In this document: in pieces, positions 43,150 through 52,046 of the stretch
Layout of the letters: each line of letters begins with the position of its first letter
How positions within the stretch are numbered: position 1 is the first letter of the stretch
Assembly: GCA_934504345.1 (NCBI GenBank)
Contig: CAKSVR010000005.1
Location: forward strand, 16,316-80,315
Direction: 5' to 3'
DNA from: an uncultured Agathobaculum sp.
GTDB taxonomy: Bacteria; Bacillota; Clostridia; Oscillospirales; Butyricicoccaceae
Length of the DNA: 64,000 nt
Translations under genes and position numbers: made by a program
Notes under the pieces: generated by a model
Database searches by the model: none
Told to the model about the DNA's origin: nothing
Seen by the model: the letters and a program-made list of their open reading frames with translations, nothing else

Positions 43150-44727
43150 TTACCATCCGAACGAACCAAACGGATTGGAGAAGCCATATCCGCCATACTG
43201 CTGGGAGTTATCGTTCTGGTTATTCTGGCTGTTCTGGCTCTGCCGGGTCTGGGCGTTCGGGTCCTCGCCCTCGAGGTCGTGCGAATCGGTCAGGGTGATC
43301 GTGATATTGACCGTCTTGCCGGTGGAAATGCGGTATACGCTCAGCGTGAGCTTATCGCCCGCCTTTTTATCCTGCTTGAGCGTGTTCACCTCGTCCATGG
43401 TCGGAGTCGGCGTGCCGTCAACCGCGGTGATAACGTCACCGACCTGCAAGCCCTCGCTTGCCGCCTTTGCGCGGGAATCGATGGAGTAGACCTGCACGCC
43501 CGCGACACTGCCGTCGGCGGACTCAACGTTCTGGCCGGTGATGCCGATGGACGGACGGCCGGAAACGTAACCGTTCTGGATGAGCTCGTCAACGATGTCC
43601 TTGGCGGTGTTGATCGGGATAGCGAAGCCCATGCCCTCAACGGTGGCGCTGCCGAATGCGTTGCCGGACAGCTTTGCGGACGTAATGCCGACTACCTGAC
43701 CGTACTTATTGATAAGCGCGCCGCCGGAGTTGCCGTTGTTGATGGAGGCATCGGTCTGGATCAGGGTCATAACGCGGTCATTGACCGTCAGGTCGCGGTT
43801 GATGGCGGAAATGCGGCCGCCGGTAATGGTGTTCGCGAACTGTACGCCGCCGGGAGAGCCGATAGCGTAAGCATATTCGCCCGGTTCGAGCTCATCCGAG
43901 TCACCGAACTCAGCGGCGGTCAGCCCGGTGGTCGGCGTTACCTTGATAACGGCAAGGTCGGTCTGCTCGTCCGTGCCGATGATCTCGGCATCGAGCGAGG
44001 TGCCGTCGCTCAGCTGTACGGAAACCGACTGGGCATCCTCTACAACGTGGTTGTTGGTGATGATGTAGCCGTCCTTGCTCATGATAACGCCCGAGCCGCT
44101 GCCCGTGCCCTCCGCGGTGGTGGAAATGACGGATACGACCGACGGGCTGACCTTTTTGTAGATGTCCTCACCGGCCATGCCGTCTGCGGTGTCGTAATTA
44201 TCCGCCGAGCCGGAGGAATCCGAGGCCGGCTTGCTGTTGATCTGCAAGGTCGGGACCGAATCCGAGTCGGAAGCGGTGGTCGAGCTGTCGGTCGAAGCGC
44301 TGCCGCCCGCTGCCATCGTGCCGATGACAGCGCCGCCCGCAAACAGCAGGCACGCGGCTGCTACGCCGCACAGACCGAGCGCAAGACCTCTGCTGTGCTT
44401 TTTATTCTTCGGGGTGTGCGGCTTCTGGCTGAGCGGCGGGACTTCACCGAAGCCGTTCTGCTGCTGCGGCTGGTACGCCGGATGCTGCACCGGTGTCTGG
44501 AACGGCGTGCGCGGCTCCTCGGCCTGCGGCTGGGTGTTCTGCGCGGGCTGCTGCTCGACCGGCTCACTCTGCGCGGGCTGCTCGGTCGGCTGCGCCTGTG
44601 CGTTCTGCGCGGGCTGTGCGGCAGGCTGCTCGTTCTGCGGTGCGGTATGGAGATTCTCGACGGGCTGCTGCTCGTTATTCTGATCGCTGTTGTTCAGCGG
44701 GTTGTTATTGTTGTTGAAGTCGTCCAT
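43150..44727 (-). CDS. htrA: HtrA-like S1C serine protease with PDZ domain
   Basis: 525 residues from ATG 44727 (GGGAGG upstream). Residues 1-110 are a Gln/Asn/Pro-rich cytoplasmic tail, a TM helix lies near 113-138, then the trypsin-like domain with His227 (TNNHVV), Asp257 (TDLAVIK) and Ser334 (GNSGG), followed by one PDZ domain (about 395-480) and a QN-rich end. Membrane-anchored quality-control protease facing outward. Upstream neighbour is the two-component system, a usual partner, though a terminator separates them. Confidence 0.94.
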   Translation of the reverse strand: MDDFNNNNNPLNNSDQNNEQQPVENLHTAPQNEQPAAQPAQNAQAQPTEQPAQSEPVEQQPAQNTQPQAEEPRTPFQTPVQHPAYQPQQQNGFGEVPPLSQKPHTPKNKKHSRGLALGLCGVAAACLLFAGGAVIGTMAAGGSASTDSSTTASDSDSVPTLQINSKPASDSSGSADNYDTADGMAGEDIYKKVSPSVVSVISTTAEGTGSGSGVIMSKDGYIITNNHVVEDAQSVSVQLSDGTSLDAEIIGTDEQTDLAVIKVTPTTGLTAAEFGDSDELEPGEYAYAIGSPGGVQFANTITGGRISAINRDLTVNDRVMTLIQTDASINNGNSGGALINKYGQVVGITSAKLSGNAFGSATVEGMGFAIPINTAKDIVDELIQNGYVSGRPSIGITGQNVESADGSVAGVQVYSIDSRAKAASEGLQVGDVITAVDGTPTPTMDEVNTLKQDKKAGDKLTLSVYRISTGKTVNITITLTDSHDLEGEDPNAQTRQSQNSQNNQNDNSQQYGGYGFSNPFGSFGW

Positions 44728-44879
44728 GATATTGACCTCCCGTTGGATTGAGGGCCTCGTTTCATCGTTCCCTCTGTTGATGATTCTATAATAGATTCTC
44801 AATGTGGCAGTTTGTTGAAAACAATATGAATAATTTTTGAACACTGGCCTGTCGCGGAGCCGCGGCAAACAGCAGACAA

Positions 44880-44914
44880 AAGCATCCACAGACGTTTATC
44901 GTCTGTGGATGCTT
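44880..44914 (-). terminator. Terminator of the two-component operon
   Basis: 15-bp stem AAGCATCCACAGACG / CGTCTGTGGATGCTT around TTTAT, A-run on the left, 6 bases after the kinase stop. Confidence 0.88.
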
Positions 44915-44919
44915 CCAGA

Positions 44920-46371
44920 TCAGGCGTTATTCTGTCGATTCTGCTCCGGTGCGAGCGGCAGCGTGAACTCGAACTCGGTTTCGCCGCCGTCCGAGCGGAC
45001 GGAGATCTCTCCGCCGTGCAGGTTGATGATGTTCTTGACGATGTACAGACCGAGGCCCGCACCGGTCTTATCCATCGAGCGGGAGCGGTCGGTCTTGTAG
45101 AAGCGGTCGAACACATGAGGCAGGTCCTCCGCCGAGATGCCGATGCCGGTGTTGGTGATGGAGAACACACAGAGCTGTCCCTCCTGATGCACCTTGAGGC
45201 CGAGCGTGCCGCCCTCCTCGATGAACTTGACGGCGTTGTCGGTCAGATTGTACACCGCGCGGTACAGGTGGTCGCGGTCGCCCATGACGGTGAGGCGCTC
45301 GTCCAGCTCGCACTGCACATCCAGCTTCTTTTTCTCGATCTTCTGCTCGAACGACAGGAGGATCTGCGCCGTCATTTCGGTGAAATCGAACGGCGCCGGG
45401 CTCAGGATTAGCTCACCGGACTGGATCTTCGCGGCATCCAGCATACGATTTACCATGCGCGACAGGCGCTTGGTTTCCTCCGCGATGATCTTCAGGTACT
45501 TGTCGCGCTGGTCGAGCGGGATGGTGCCGTCTATCATGCCGTCCACGAAGCCGCCGATGGTCGTCATCGGAGTCTTGAACTCGTGGCTGACGTTGGAGAT
45601 GAAGCCGCGGGTCAGCTCCTCGAGCTGGTCGAGGTCGCTCGCCATGTTGTTGAACGACACCGCCAGCTCGTCGATCTCATAGCAGCGGTTGTCCTCCGGC
45701 ACACGCACATCGAAGTTGCCGCCCGCAAATTCCTTGGCCGCCGCCGCGATGGTCTGGAGCGGCCGCGTGAAGTGCTGCGAGATGATGAACGAAACGACGA
45801 GCATGATGGCCAGTGTCACCAGCAGGATGAGCACGAGCGTCTGGGTCGAGTGGCGCACCACGCCCGCGGTGGTCGGGTCCTGCGTGGAAACGAATATCAT
45901 CACCTCGGGCTCGTCGCTGTCGTTCGTCACGCACGTTCCCACCGTGTAGTACGAAGATTCGCTCAGCACGCCGATCGAGCCCACCGAGGCATAGCTGCCC
46001 GTGCGCTTCATTTCGGCCACCACCTCGCTCGAGATGCGGTAGCCGGGCAGCGTGTAGGTCGTGCCGTCCGGCTTCGCGCCCATTTCGATATTGCCGTCCG
46101 CATCCGTGATGAGCACGGTCAGCTCGTCCTCCTTCGCCAGCCGCGCGATGGACAGCATATAGATCTGACGGATCACATCGGAATCCGTTCCCTGCATCAG
46201 CTTGCTCTGCTCGGCAAGGCTCTGCACCGTGTTCCGCAGCTCGGTCTGCTTGGCGTGCAGCGCGTAGCTGCTCATCTGGTGACAGAACACAACGCCGGCC
46301 AGCGCGAACGCGAACACGAGCAGCAGAAGATGGGCTACATAGTCCTTAAAGAAAAAACTGCGTCTGCCCAT
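44920..46371 (-). CDS. Sensor histidine kinase (HAMP-HisKA-HATPase)
   Basis: 483 residues. TM1 about 12-32, extracytoplasmic sensor 33-175, TM2 about 178-199, HAMP 200-253, HisKA with His263 in SNVSHEFKTPMTT, HATPase with N box NLTDNAVKF, G1 ITNTGIGIS and G2 GAGLGLYIVK. Class similar to PhoR/WalK-like kinases. Begins 3 bases after the response regulator stop. Signal unknown; downstream htrA hints at envelope stress. Confidence 0.95.
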   Translation of the reverse strand: MGRRSFFFKDYVAHLLLLVFAFALAGVVFCHQMSSYALHAKQTELRNTVQSLAEQSKLMQGTDSDVIRQIYMLSIARLAKEDELTVLITDADGNIEMGAKPDGTTYTLPGYRISSEVVAEMKRTGSYASVGSIGVLSESSYYTVGTCVTNDSDEPEVMIFVSTQDPTTAGVVRHSTQTLVLILLVTLAIMLVVSFIISQHFTRPLQTIAAAAKEFAGGNFDVRVPEDNRCYEIDELAVSFNNMASDLDQLEELTRGFISNVSHEFKTPMTTIGGFVDGMIDGTIPLDQRDKYLKIIAEETKRLSRMVNRMLDAAKIQSGELILSPAPFDFTEMTAQILLSFEQKIEKKKLDVQCELDERLTVMGDRDHLYRAVYNLTDNAVKFIEEGGTLGLKVHQEGQLCVFSITNTGIGISAEDLPHVFDRFYKTDRSRSMDKTGAGLGLYIVKNIINLHGGEISVRSDGGETEFEFTLPLAPEQNRQNNA

Positions 46372-46374
46372 GGC

Positions 46375-47055
46375 TTACTCCTTGGTTTCGAACTTGTAGC
46401 CGACACCCCAGACCGTCTTGAGCTCCCACTTGTCCGAAACGCCCTCGAGCTTTTCGCGCAGGCGCTTGACATGGACATCGACCGTGCGGGTATCGCCGAA
46501 GTAATCGAATCCCCAGACATCATCGAGCAGCTGTGCGCGGGTGAACACGCGGTTCGGGCTGGATGCGAGGAAGTACAGCAACTCGATCTCCTTCGGCGGC
46601 GCATCCACGCGCTTGCCCTTGATGACAAGGTCATATGCCTGCTTGTCGATGACGAGATTGTCGAACGACAGCTTCTCGGGCGCATCATCCGGCGCCATGC
46701 GGCGGAACACCGCACGCACGCGCGCGATGACCTCCGGCATTTCGAGCGGCTTTACGATGTAGTCGTCCGCGCCCATCTCCAGACCGGAAACGCGGTCGGC
46801 GGTTTCGCCCTTGGCCGTCAGCATGATGATGGGCACATCGCTCTCCGCGCGGATCTCCTTGCAGACCGCCCAGCCGTCCATCACCGGCATCATCACGTCC
46901 AGCAGCAGCATATCCGGCTTATCGGATTTCCACTTTTTGATGCCCTCTACGCCGTTCTCAGCCTCGAGCACCGTGTAACCCTCGCGCTCCAGATACAGGC
47001 GCAGCAGCTCGCGGATGTTGGCCTCGTCCTCGACGATCAGTATTTTCTTGGGCAT
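46375..47055 (-). CDS. OmpR/PhoB-family response regulator
   Basis: 226 residues. REC domain with acidic pair E9-D10, phosphoacceptor Asp53 (LLLDVMMP), conserved Lys in IVKPLEMPEV; winged-helix DNA-binding domain ending VWGVGYKFE. First gene of the two-gene operon; a TATAAT lies on the minus strand at 47090-47095. Confidence 0.95.
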   Translation of the reverse strand: MPKKILIVEDEANIRELLRLYLEREGYTVLEAENGVEGIKKWKSDKPDMLLLDVMMPVMDGWAVCKEIRAESDVPIIMLTAKGETADRVSGLEMGADDYIVKPLEMPEVIARVRAVFRRMAPDDAPEKLSFDNLVIDKQAYDLVIKGKRVDAPPKEIELLYFLASSPNRVFTRAQLLDDVWGFDYFGDTRTVDVHVKRLREKLEGVSDKWELKTVWGVGYKFETKE

Positions 47056-47140
47056 AGTTATCCCTGCTTTCCCAGTGTAATCTCATTCTATTATAGCGCG
47101 TTTTTGAGGAAAAAGCATTAACAATCTGTAAAACACCGCT

Positions 47141-47168
47141 TTGCACCCGACATTTCCTGTGCTATACT
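47141..47168 (+). promoter_or_regulatory. trmO promoter
   Basis: TTGCAC (47141-47146), 16 bases, TATACT (47163-47168). Confidence 0.6.
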
Positions 47169-47196
47169 GAATACACCACCAAAAAGGAGAATTTTT

Positions 47197-47880
47197 ATGT
47201 CACAGACGGTAGAAATGCACATTATCGCGCGGATACGCAGCGATTTCCCCACCAAATTCGGCATCCCGCGTCAGAGCGGGCTGGCAGACGTACCGGCGCG
47301 CATCGTATTCGAGCCGGAATACCGCAGTGCGGATGCGCTGCGCGGCATCGAGGGGTTCTCCCACCTGTGGCTGATCTGGCAGTTTTCGGCGGCGGTGCGC
47401 GAGGGCTGGTCGCCGACCGTGCGCCCGCCCAAGCTGGGCGGCAACAAGCGCATCGGCGTGTTCGCGACGCGCTCGCCGTTCCGGCCGAACGAGATTGGGC
47501 TGTCCTCAGTGCGGCTTGACCGGATGGAGCTCACCACGCCGGACGGGCCGATTCTGCACATTTCGGGCGCGGATCTGATGGACGGCACACCCATTTTCGA
47601 CATCAAGCCGTATCTCGCGTACACGGATTCGCATCCGGAGGCGCTGGGCGGGTTTGCGCTGACGACCGATGCGGTGCGTGTCGAGTGTCCGGCGGCGCTG
47701 CTCGGCAAGCTGCCCGAGGAGCGGCGGCAAACGCTGCTGAACGTACTCGCGCAGGACCCGCGGCCGGGCTACCAGCACGAGGCGGGACGGGTGTACGGCT
47801 TCCCGTTTGCGGGCTTCGAGGTCAGATTCACGGTCGAAAACGACGTTTTGACCGTACTGCAGATCGAACCGCAGGCCTGA
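47197..47880 (+). CDS. trmO: tRNA (N6-threonylcarbamoyladenosine37-N6)-methyltransferase TrmO
   Basis: 227 residues, ATG after AAAAAGGAG. TsaA/YaeB fold: HIIARIRSDFPTKFGIPRQSGL, FSHLWLIWQF, VFATRSPFRPNEIGLSSVRL, DLMDGTPIFDIKPYLAYTDS, C-terminal DPRPGYQ. Uses SAM to methylate t6A37 in tRNA-Thr. Single gene on the plus strand. Confidence 0.93.
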   Translation: MSQTVEMHIIARIRSDFPTKFGIPRQSGLADVPARIVFEPEYRSADALRGIEGFSHLWLIWQFSAAVREGWSPTVRPPKLGGNKRIGVFATRSPFRPNEIGLSSVRLDRMELTTPDGPILHISGADLMDGTPIFDIKPYLAYTDSHPEALGGFALTTDAVRVECPAALLGKLPEERRQTLLNVLAQDPRPGYQHEAGRVYGFPFAGFEVRFTVENDVLTVLQIEPQA

Positions 47881-47923
47881 TCCTCTGTTTCCTTGCTTCA
47901 GCCCGCCGCTTGAGCACAACCCG

Positions 47924-48778
47924 TCAGATCCACGGAAACACCCATCGCACGCTGAAAAAGGTCGCAGCCGCACTCAGACCGTTGGCACAGAGCGCATACC
48001 AGACCGGATGCGCCGTTTCCCGTCTGCTTTGCAGCGTTCTGCGGTAGATCAGTGCCTCGATCAGCCAGATCACCAGCTCCAGCGGCACGAAAACCAGATA
48101 GCGGTACAGGATCATGCCGCCTGCCATGCAGCATGCGGTGACGACCGTCAGGAGAATCTGCGTACCGATATTCACCCCAAGAAATACCCTGCGGTTGCGC
48201 TTTTCCCAGAAGCCGAACGGAACGAGCAATGCGCCCTCAATGAGCAGCGTCGGCAGCAGCGAGGACAGAAACTGCCTGAGATTGTTCCGCAGCAGCGCAT
48301 CGGTCTTGACCGAATGATCCCGGAACTGATACGTGAACGTCTGCTGCAGCTGTGTGCGCTTCTGCACCTCGGAAACAGCAATGCCCTCCGCCGAACAGAC
48401 CGCAATGCGAAACGTATCCGGCGTGCCGAAATAGCTGAACACAAACGTATCTCGATCCGGCTGCTTGAAAAACGTCGGCACTTGTTTTACGCCGCCGTCC
48501 AGCATGACATAACACCAGCCGTCCGGACGGTTTTCCTCCATTGCTGCAACCATGGCGGAATCCAGTGCCGCACGGTCGATATGGTTCCAGCCCATGTTGT
48601 CGAACCCTCTGTTCTCCCCTTCCTCCGGCACAAGGAGATCGACATAATACGGTTCATCCGGCGCATTCTGCACCTGAATGACGATCTGCGGCTTCGGCCC
48701 CATATCCGCCCGCGCAGAAACCGGAAGCACAAACACCAGCAGAACGATACACACTGCCGCCATCCATCTTCGTTTCAT
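47924..48778 (-). CDS. Uncharacterised exported membrane protein
   Basis: 284 residues. Signal sequence 1-24 (MKRRWMAAVCIVLLVFVLPVSARA), then an extracytoplasmic domain starting DMGPKPQIVIQVQNAPDEPYYVDLL (25-150), and three or four TM helices (about 170-190, 195-250, 265-282). Proteins with the DMGPKP opening occur in various Firmicutes but I know no assigned function. Own terminator not clear; it converges on trmO. Confidence 0.7.
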   Translation of the reverse strand: MKRRWMAAVCIVLLVFVLPVSARADMGPKPQIVIQVQNAPDEPYYVDLLVPEEGENRGFDNMGWNHIDRAALDSAMVAAMEENRPDGWCYVMLDGGVKQVPTFFKQPDRDTFVFSYFGTPDTFRIAVCSAEGIAVSEVQKRTQLQQTFTYQFRDHSVKTDALLRNNLRQFLSSLLPTLLIEGALLVPFGFWEKRNRRVFLGVNIGTQILLTVVTACCMAGGMILYRYLVFVPLELVIWLIEALIYRRTLQSRRETAHPVWYALCANGLSAAATFFSVRWVFPWI

Positions 48779-48845
48779 ACGATCCCTCCTTCTATGCCTT
48801 CATCATAACATACCGGTCGGCAGATCACAAGCTGCAAAAATGCAG

Positions 48846-48877
48846 AAAAGCACCGAAACGCTCGTTTCGGTGCTTTT
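48846..48877 (-). terminator. Terminator of the DUF4914 gene
   Basis: AAAAGCACCGAAACG / CGTTTCGGTGCTTTT palindrome 28 bases after the stop. Confidence 0.85.
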
Positions 48878-48904
48878 GTTATACTGTTATACGCTTGCGG
48901 TAAA

Positions 48905-50779
48905 TTAGAGACCGGTCGGGGTGATCTTCTCGAAGTCCGCCAGCGTGCCGCCGTTCATGAAGCAGTCGATGATCTGCTTGCCCATCGGATCGAGCTCCGG
49001 CGTATCAAACTTCGCCAGCTCCTTGCGGAAGAAGTCGGTCAGGATCTTCGCGCCTGCATCGTAGCCGTCGGTGCCAACGCGATCCTGCGTTTCAACGCGC
49101 AGGAACTTGGAGCGGATCTTCTGGCCGTCGATGGTCAGATCCTTCATCGCGTAGCCGAGCAGCGGGCAGCGTGCCGGCTCGAGATGCTCGCGGCGGATCT
49201 TCGCGCCGCCGTGGCGTGCCAGATACTCGCGGGAGATCCACTCAGCCGCAAAGCCGACCTTGTAAACGCCGATGTGCTGGTTCGGGATCAGGACGTAGCG
49301 GGTGTTCGGGCTGTCCACGATCTGGCGCAGCAGCAGGTTGGCCTGCTTTACGCGCTTGCCGGTTGCAAACGGCCAGTAGGAACCAACGCCCTCGCTCTTC
49401 AGCTCGTTGCCGGTTACGATGGACGGGTTATTGAAGCCGCGCGGTGCGATCAGGCGCCACAGCCATGCCAGTGCCGGCGGGATGATATGCAGCATACCCA
49501 TGATACCGTAGTTCGGGTTGTCACGGGTGGAGGGAGGCATACGAACGCCGAAAGAGCGTACGTCTACTTCTACCGGCTCCTTGACGATGTTCGGAACATC
49601 CCAGCGCGGCACGATGGCGCGCGGGTTGGAGCACGGCTTGCCGTTGGAATCCAGCGTGTGCTCCCAGATCAGCAGGGTAGCACCCGGATGACCCTCCATG
49701 TTGAAGAAGCACAGCGGCTCCTTGGGCTCGGTGCAGATGCGCTCGTAAACCGGGTCGCAGCCGTAGTGCGTTACGCCGTCCATGCGGAGGAACCAGCCGT
49801 CCTCGCCGTCAACGAGCACCAGCTTGCCGGACTTGTTCTGCACGCCCGGATAGCAGGTAGCCATATCGTCGCACACCGGCTCGATCTTACAGGTGGAGCC
49901 GATATGCAGGTAGGTCTTTTCGCCCGTTACCGTGTTGGTAGAGAGCAGCACCTCGCCGTCCGGCTCGCGGGCGATGTCCTGCAGCATCTCGCTCTTGCCG
50001 CCGCCGGAAGCGCCCTCGTGCATGATGACGAGCTCGTTCTCATACGGGGTGATGAGGCGGCCTGCGGAGGTGTGGCAGGTGGTCCAGCCCTCCTGCTCGC
50101 CGATGTCGAGCAGTACCGAGTAAACGCCCTTCTTGGCAGACGGGCCCGGATACAGGTTGTAGGAGAATACCTCGTGGCAGTCATCCAGACGGTTGTGGAC
50201 AACGACCTGCTTGCCCTCGAAGTGGGTGTGGCGGAACGGAGGCGCAACGTAGATGATCGCACGCGGCTTGTAGCCCTCGGTTTCCTCTGCGCTTACGAAG
50301 CCCTGCAGGTGTGCCAGCGCGAATGCGAAGAACGCGCACTGCTTCGGGCATACCAGCATGGAGCCGTAGCCGTACTGGTTGCCGCCGGAATTAAACGGCA
50401 TCAGGATCAGCTCCTGCGTCTTGAACCAGTCCATGGTTTCGCGGCGCAGCTTGTCGAACTTATAGCCGTAAACATCCGCGAAACGCTTCTTGTCGGTCGG
50501 CTTGTCATCCGCGATTCGCATACAATCCGGCTCGCGGCGGCGCATATAATCCTCTGCAAAGTTAACGGATGCACCGTTCTTGCAGCGGGTAACATCAGCT
50601 TCTTTTACCAGACCCTTGCCCGGAACATCGAATACAACGTCGTACACATCGGCGTGGTCGGGACCGAACACCATGTCGTACAGTTCCGCCTTGCTGGTGG
50701 GAACGGACACGCTCTTGCAGTTTTCGATCACATCGGTCAGTTCATCAGTAAAGGTGAATTTGGTGAGCAATGAGTTCAT
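48905..50779 (-). CDS. DUF4914 family protein (PEPCK-like P-loop)
   Basis: 624 residues from ATG 50779, since AAGGAGG lies 11 bases upstream and the earlier ATG would be only 2 bases away. Contains MHEGASGGGKSEMLQDIA, a phosphate-binding loop like that of phosphoenolpyruvate carboxykinase-type nucleotide enzymes, then VDGEDGWFLRMDGV and FNMEGHPGATLLIWEH. No membrane segment. The family is widespread in anaerobes without known reaction; ATP-dependent (de)carboxylation or kinase activity is a guess. Confidence 0.85.
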   Translation of the reverse strand: MNSLLTKFTFTDELTDVIENCKSVSVPTSKAELYDMVFGPDHADVYDVVFDVPGKGLVKEADVTRCKNGASVNFAEDYMRRREPDCMRIADDKPTDKKRFADVYGYKFDKLRRETMDWFKTQELILMPFNSGGNQYGYGSMLVCPKQCAFFAFALAHLQGFVSAEETEGYKPRAIIYVAPPFRHTHFEGKQVVVHNRLDDCHEVFSYNLYPGPSAKKGVYSVLLDIGEQEGWTTCHTSAGRLITPYENELVIMHEGASGGGKSEMLQDIAREPDGEVLLSTNTVTGEKTYLHIGSTCKIEPVCDDMATCYPGVQNKSGKLVLVDGEDGWFLRMDGVTHYGCDPVYERICTEPKEPLCFFNMEGHPGATLLIWEHTLDSNGKPCSNPRAIVPRWDVPNIVKEPVEVDVRSFGVRMPPSTRDNPNYGIMGMLHIIPPALAWLWRLIAPRGFNNPSIVTGNELKSEGVGSYWPFATGKRVKQANLLLRQIVDSPNTRYVLIPNQHIGVYKVGFAAEWISREYLARHGGAKIRREHLEPARCPLLGYAMKDLTIDGQKIRSKFLRVETQDRVGTDGYDAGAKILTDFFRKELAKFDTPELDPMGKQIIDCFMNGGTLADFEKITPTGL

Positions 50780-50900
50780 CTGTATCATTTCCTCCTTAAG
50801 CACCGCGGAGTCCCTCTGCCACGGTATGCTGTACGGGCGGTTAAATCTATAAGGCGGCTGCCTTTGTTCTTTAACCGTTGCCCCATTGTCTTTCGATTAT

Positions 50901-50930
50901 AGCATACCGCAAAACCCACCCCTCCGTCAA
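50901..50930 (-). promoter_or_regulatory. Candidate promoter of the DUF4914 gene
   Basis: Minus strand TTGACG (50925-50930), 18 bases, TATGCT (50901-50906); TATAAT overlaps it at 50896-50901. Leader of about 115 bases. Confidence 0.45.
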
Positions 50931-50947
50931 CTGTGATTTTGCTTTTT

Positions 50948-50975
50948 TTGCAAGTCTGATTGCAAGTTCTTGCAA
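50948..50975 (-). promoter_or_regulatory. TTGCAAG dyad cluster upstream of the DUF4914 promoter
   Basis: TTGCAAG (50948-50954), then TTGCAAG-TT-CTTGCAA (50960-50975), just upstream of the -35. A likely regulator-binding site. The rest of the 351-base gap 50780-51130 holds only a cre-like dyad (GCGAAAACGTTTCCGC around 51047-51062) and no gene. Confidence 0.4.
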
Positions 50976-51130
50976 AATGTACAAAACCCGAGGGAATTCT
51001 CACTGTTTTCCTGACACGGGCACTTGTCCGCCGATAGGACTTTTTGGCGAAAACGTTTCCGCCCGGCAAAATCCGTTTCATAATATGCAATCGTGTACCA
51101 AAAGCGCGATACGGTGCATCTGCGTACACT

Positions 51131-51916
51131 TTATCTCACGTTCCAGCGCTCCCACACACGGGTGACGGAATTGCATTTTCCGTTTCTTGTAATATCGAAC
51201 AGCGCACCGGCAACTGCACAGTCGCCCTCGGCCGTCTTGAAATACTCGGTCAGGTCGCCGCGAAACATGGCGATGGACTGCTCCACGCGCACACCGAGCA
51301 CGGACACGATCGGGCCGGTCATGCCGATGTCGGTGATGTAGCCCGTTCCCTTGGGGTTGACGCGCTCGTCCGCGGTCTGCACATGGGTGTGCGTGCCCCA
51401 GACCGCTGCGGCGCGGCCATCCAGATAATAGCCCATGGCGAGCTTCTCGCTGGTGGCGTTGGCGTGGATCTCCGCGAGGGCCGCATCGTACAGGCCCTCG
51501 TTCTCCCTGAGGATGCGGTCGGCGCAAAGGAACGGATTGTCCGGGCCGAATTTCATGTCGCAGCGACCGATCAGGTTCATCACGAGCAGGCGCATTCCCT
51601 GCGGGCCGTCGTAGATCCCCCAGCCCTGCCCGGGTGTCTGCGGCGCGAGATTGGCCGGACGGAGGATGTCCGGGCGGCTGTCCAGATACGGCACGATCTG
51701 CTGTTTGCCGAGCGCGTGGTTGCCGAGCGTGATGACATCCGCGCCCGCGGCGAAGATGTCGTCCGCCTGCCGAGGCAGCACGCCGTTGCCGGCGGCATTC
51801 TCGCCGTTCACGATGACGAAATCCGCGCCGGTGTCGCGCTTGATGCGGCGCAGCAGCCCGTGGAGGGCATCGATGCCCGCCTCACCGACCACATCGCCGA
51901 TGACTAATAGTTTCAT
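51131..51916 (-). CDS. ymdB: TIGR00282 metallophosphoesterase (YmdB)
   Basis: 261 residues. Two-metal phosphodiesterase: GDVVGEAG, NGENAAGN, TLGNHALGK and GTHTHVQTADERV supply the expected Asp, Glu-Asn, Asn-His and His ligands. The usual GNHxWD reads GNHALG. Bacillus YmdB cleaves 2',3'-cAMP and affects biofilm/motility switching. 130 bases after prs, beyond the prs terminator. Confidence 0.93.
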   Translation of the reverse strand: MKLLVIGDVVGEAGIDALHGLLRRIKRDTGADFVIVNGENAAGNGVLPRQADDIFAAGADVITLGNHALGKQQIVPYLDSRPDILRPANLAPQTPGQGWGIYDGPQGMRLLVMNLIGRCDMKFGPDNPFLCADRILRENEGLYDAALAEIHANATSEKLAMGYYLDGRAAAVWGTHTHVQTADERVNPKGTGYITDIGMTGPIVSVLGVRVEQSIAMFRGDLTEYFKTAEGDCAVAGALFDITRNGKCNSVTRVWERWNVR

Positions 51917-51983
51917 GGATTACCTCTTTCTGTTGTGTTCTGAAAATGCGTTTCACCGTTTCCGGACCGCAGCCGAGGAATAC

Positions 51984-51999
51984 GTTTCCGTACGGAAAC
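51984..51999. promoter_or_regulatory. 16-bp perfect palindrome between prs and ymdB
   Basis: GTTTCCGTACGGAAAC with no loop, upstream of ymdB and just past the prs terminator; looks like a dimeric regulator site. Confidence 0.35.
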
Positions 52000-52000
52000 A

Positions 52001-52035
52001 AAAAGAGCCGCCGCAACGTTTGCAGCAGCTCTTTT
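52001..52035 (-). terminator. prs terminator
   Basis: AAAAGAGC.. / ..GCTCTTTT with inner GCAA/TTGC pairing, 12 bases after the prs stop. Confidence 0.75.
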
Positions 52036-52046
52036 GCCTATCAAAC

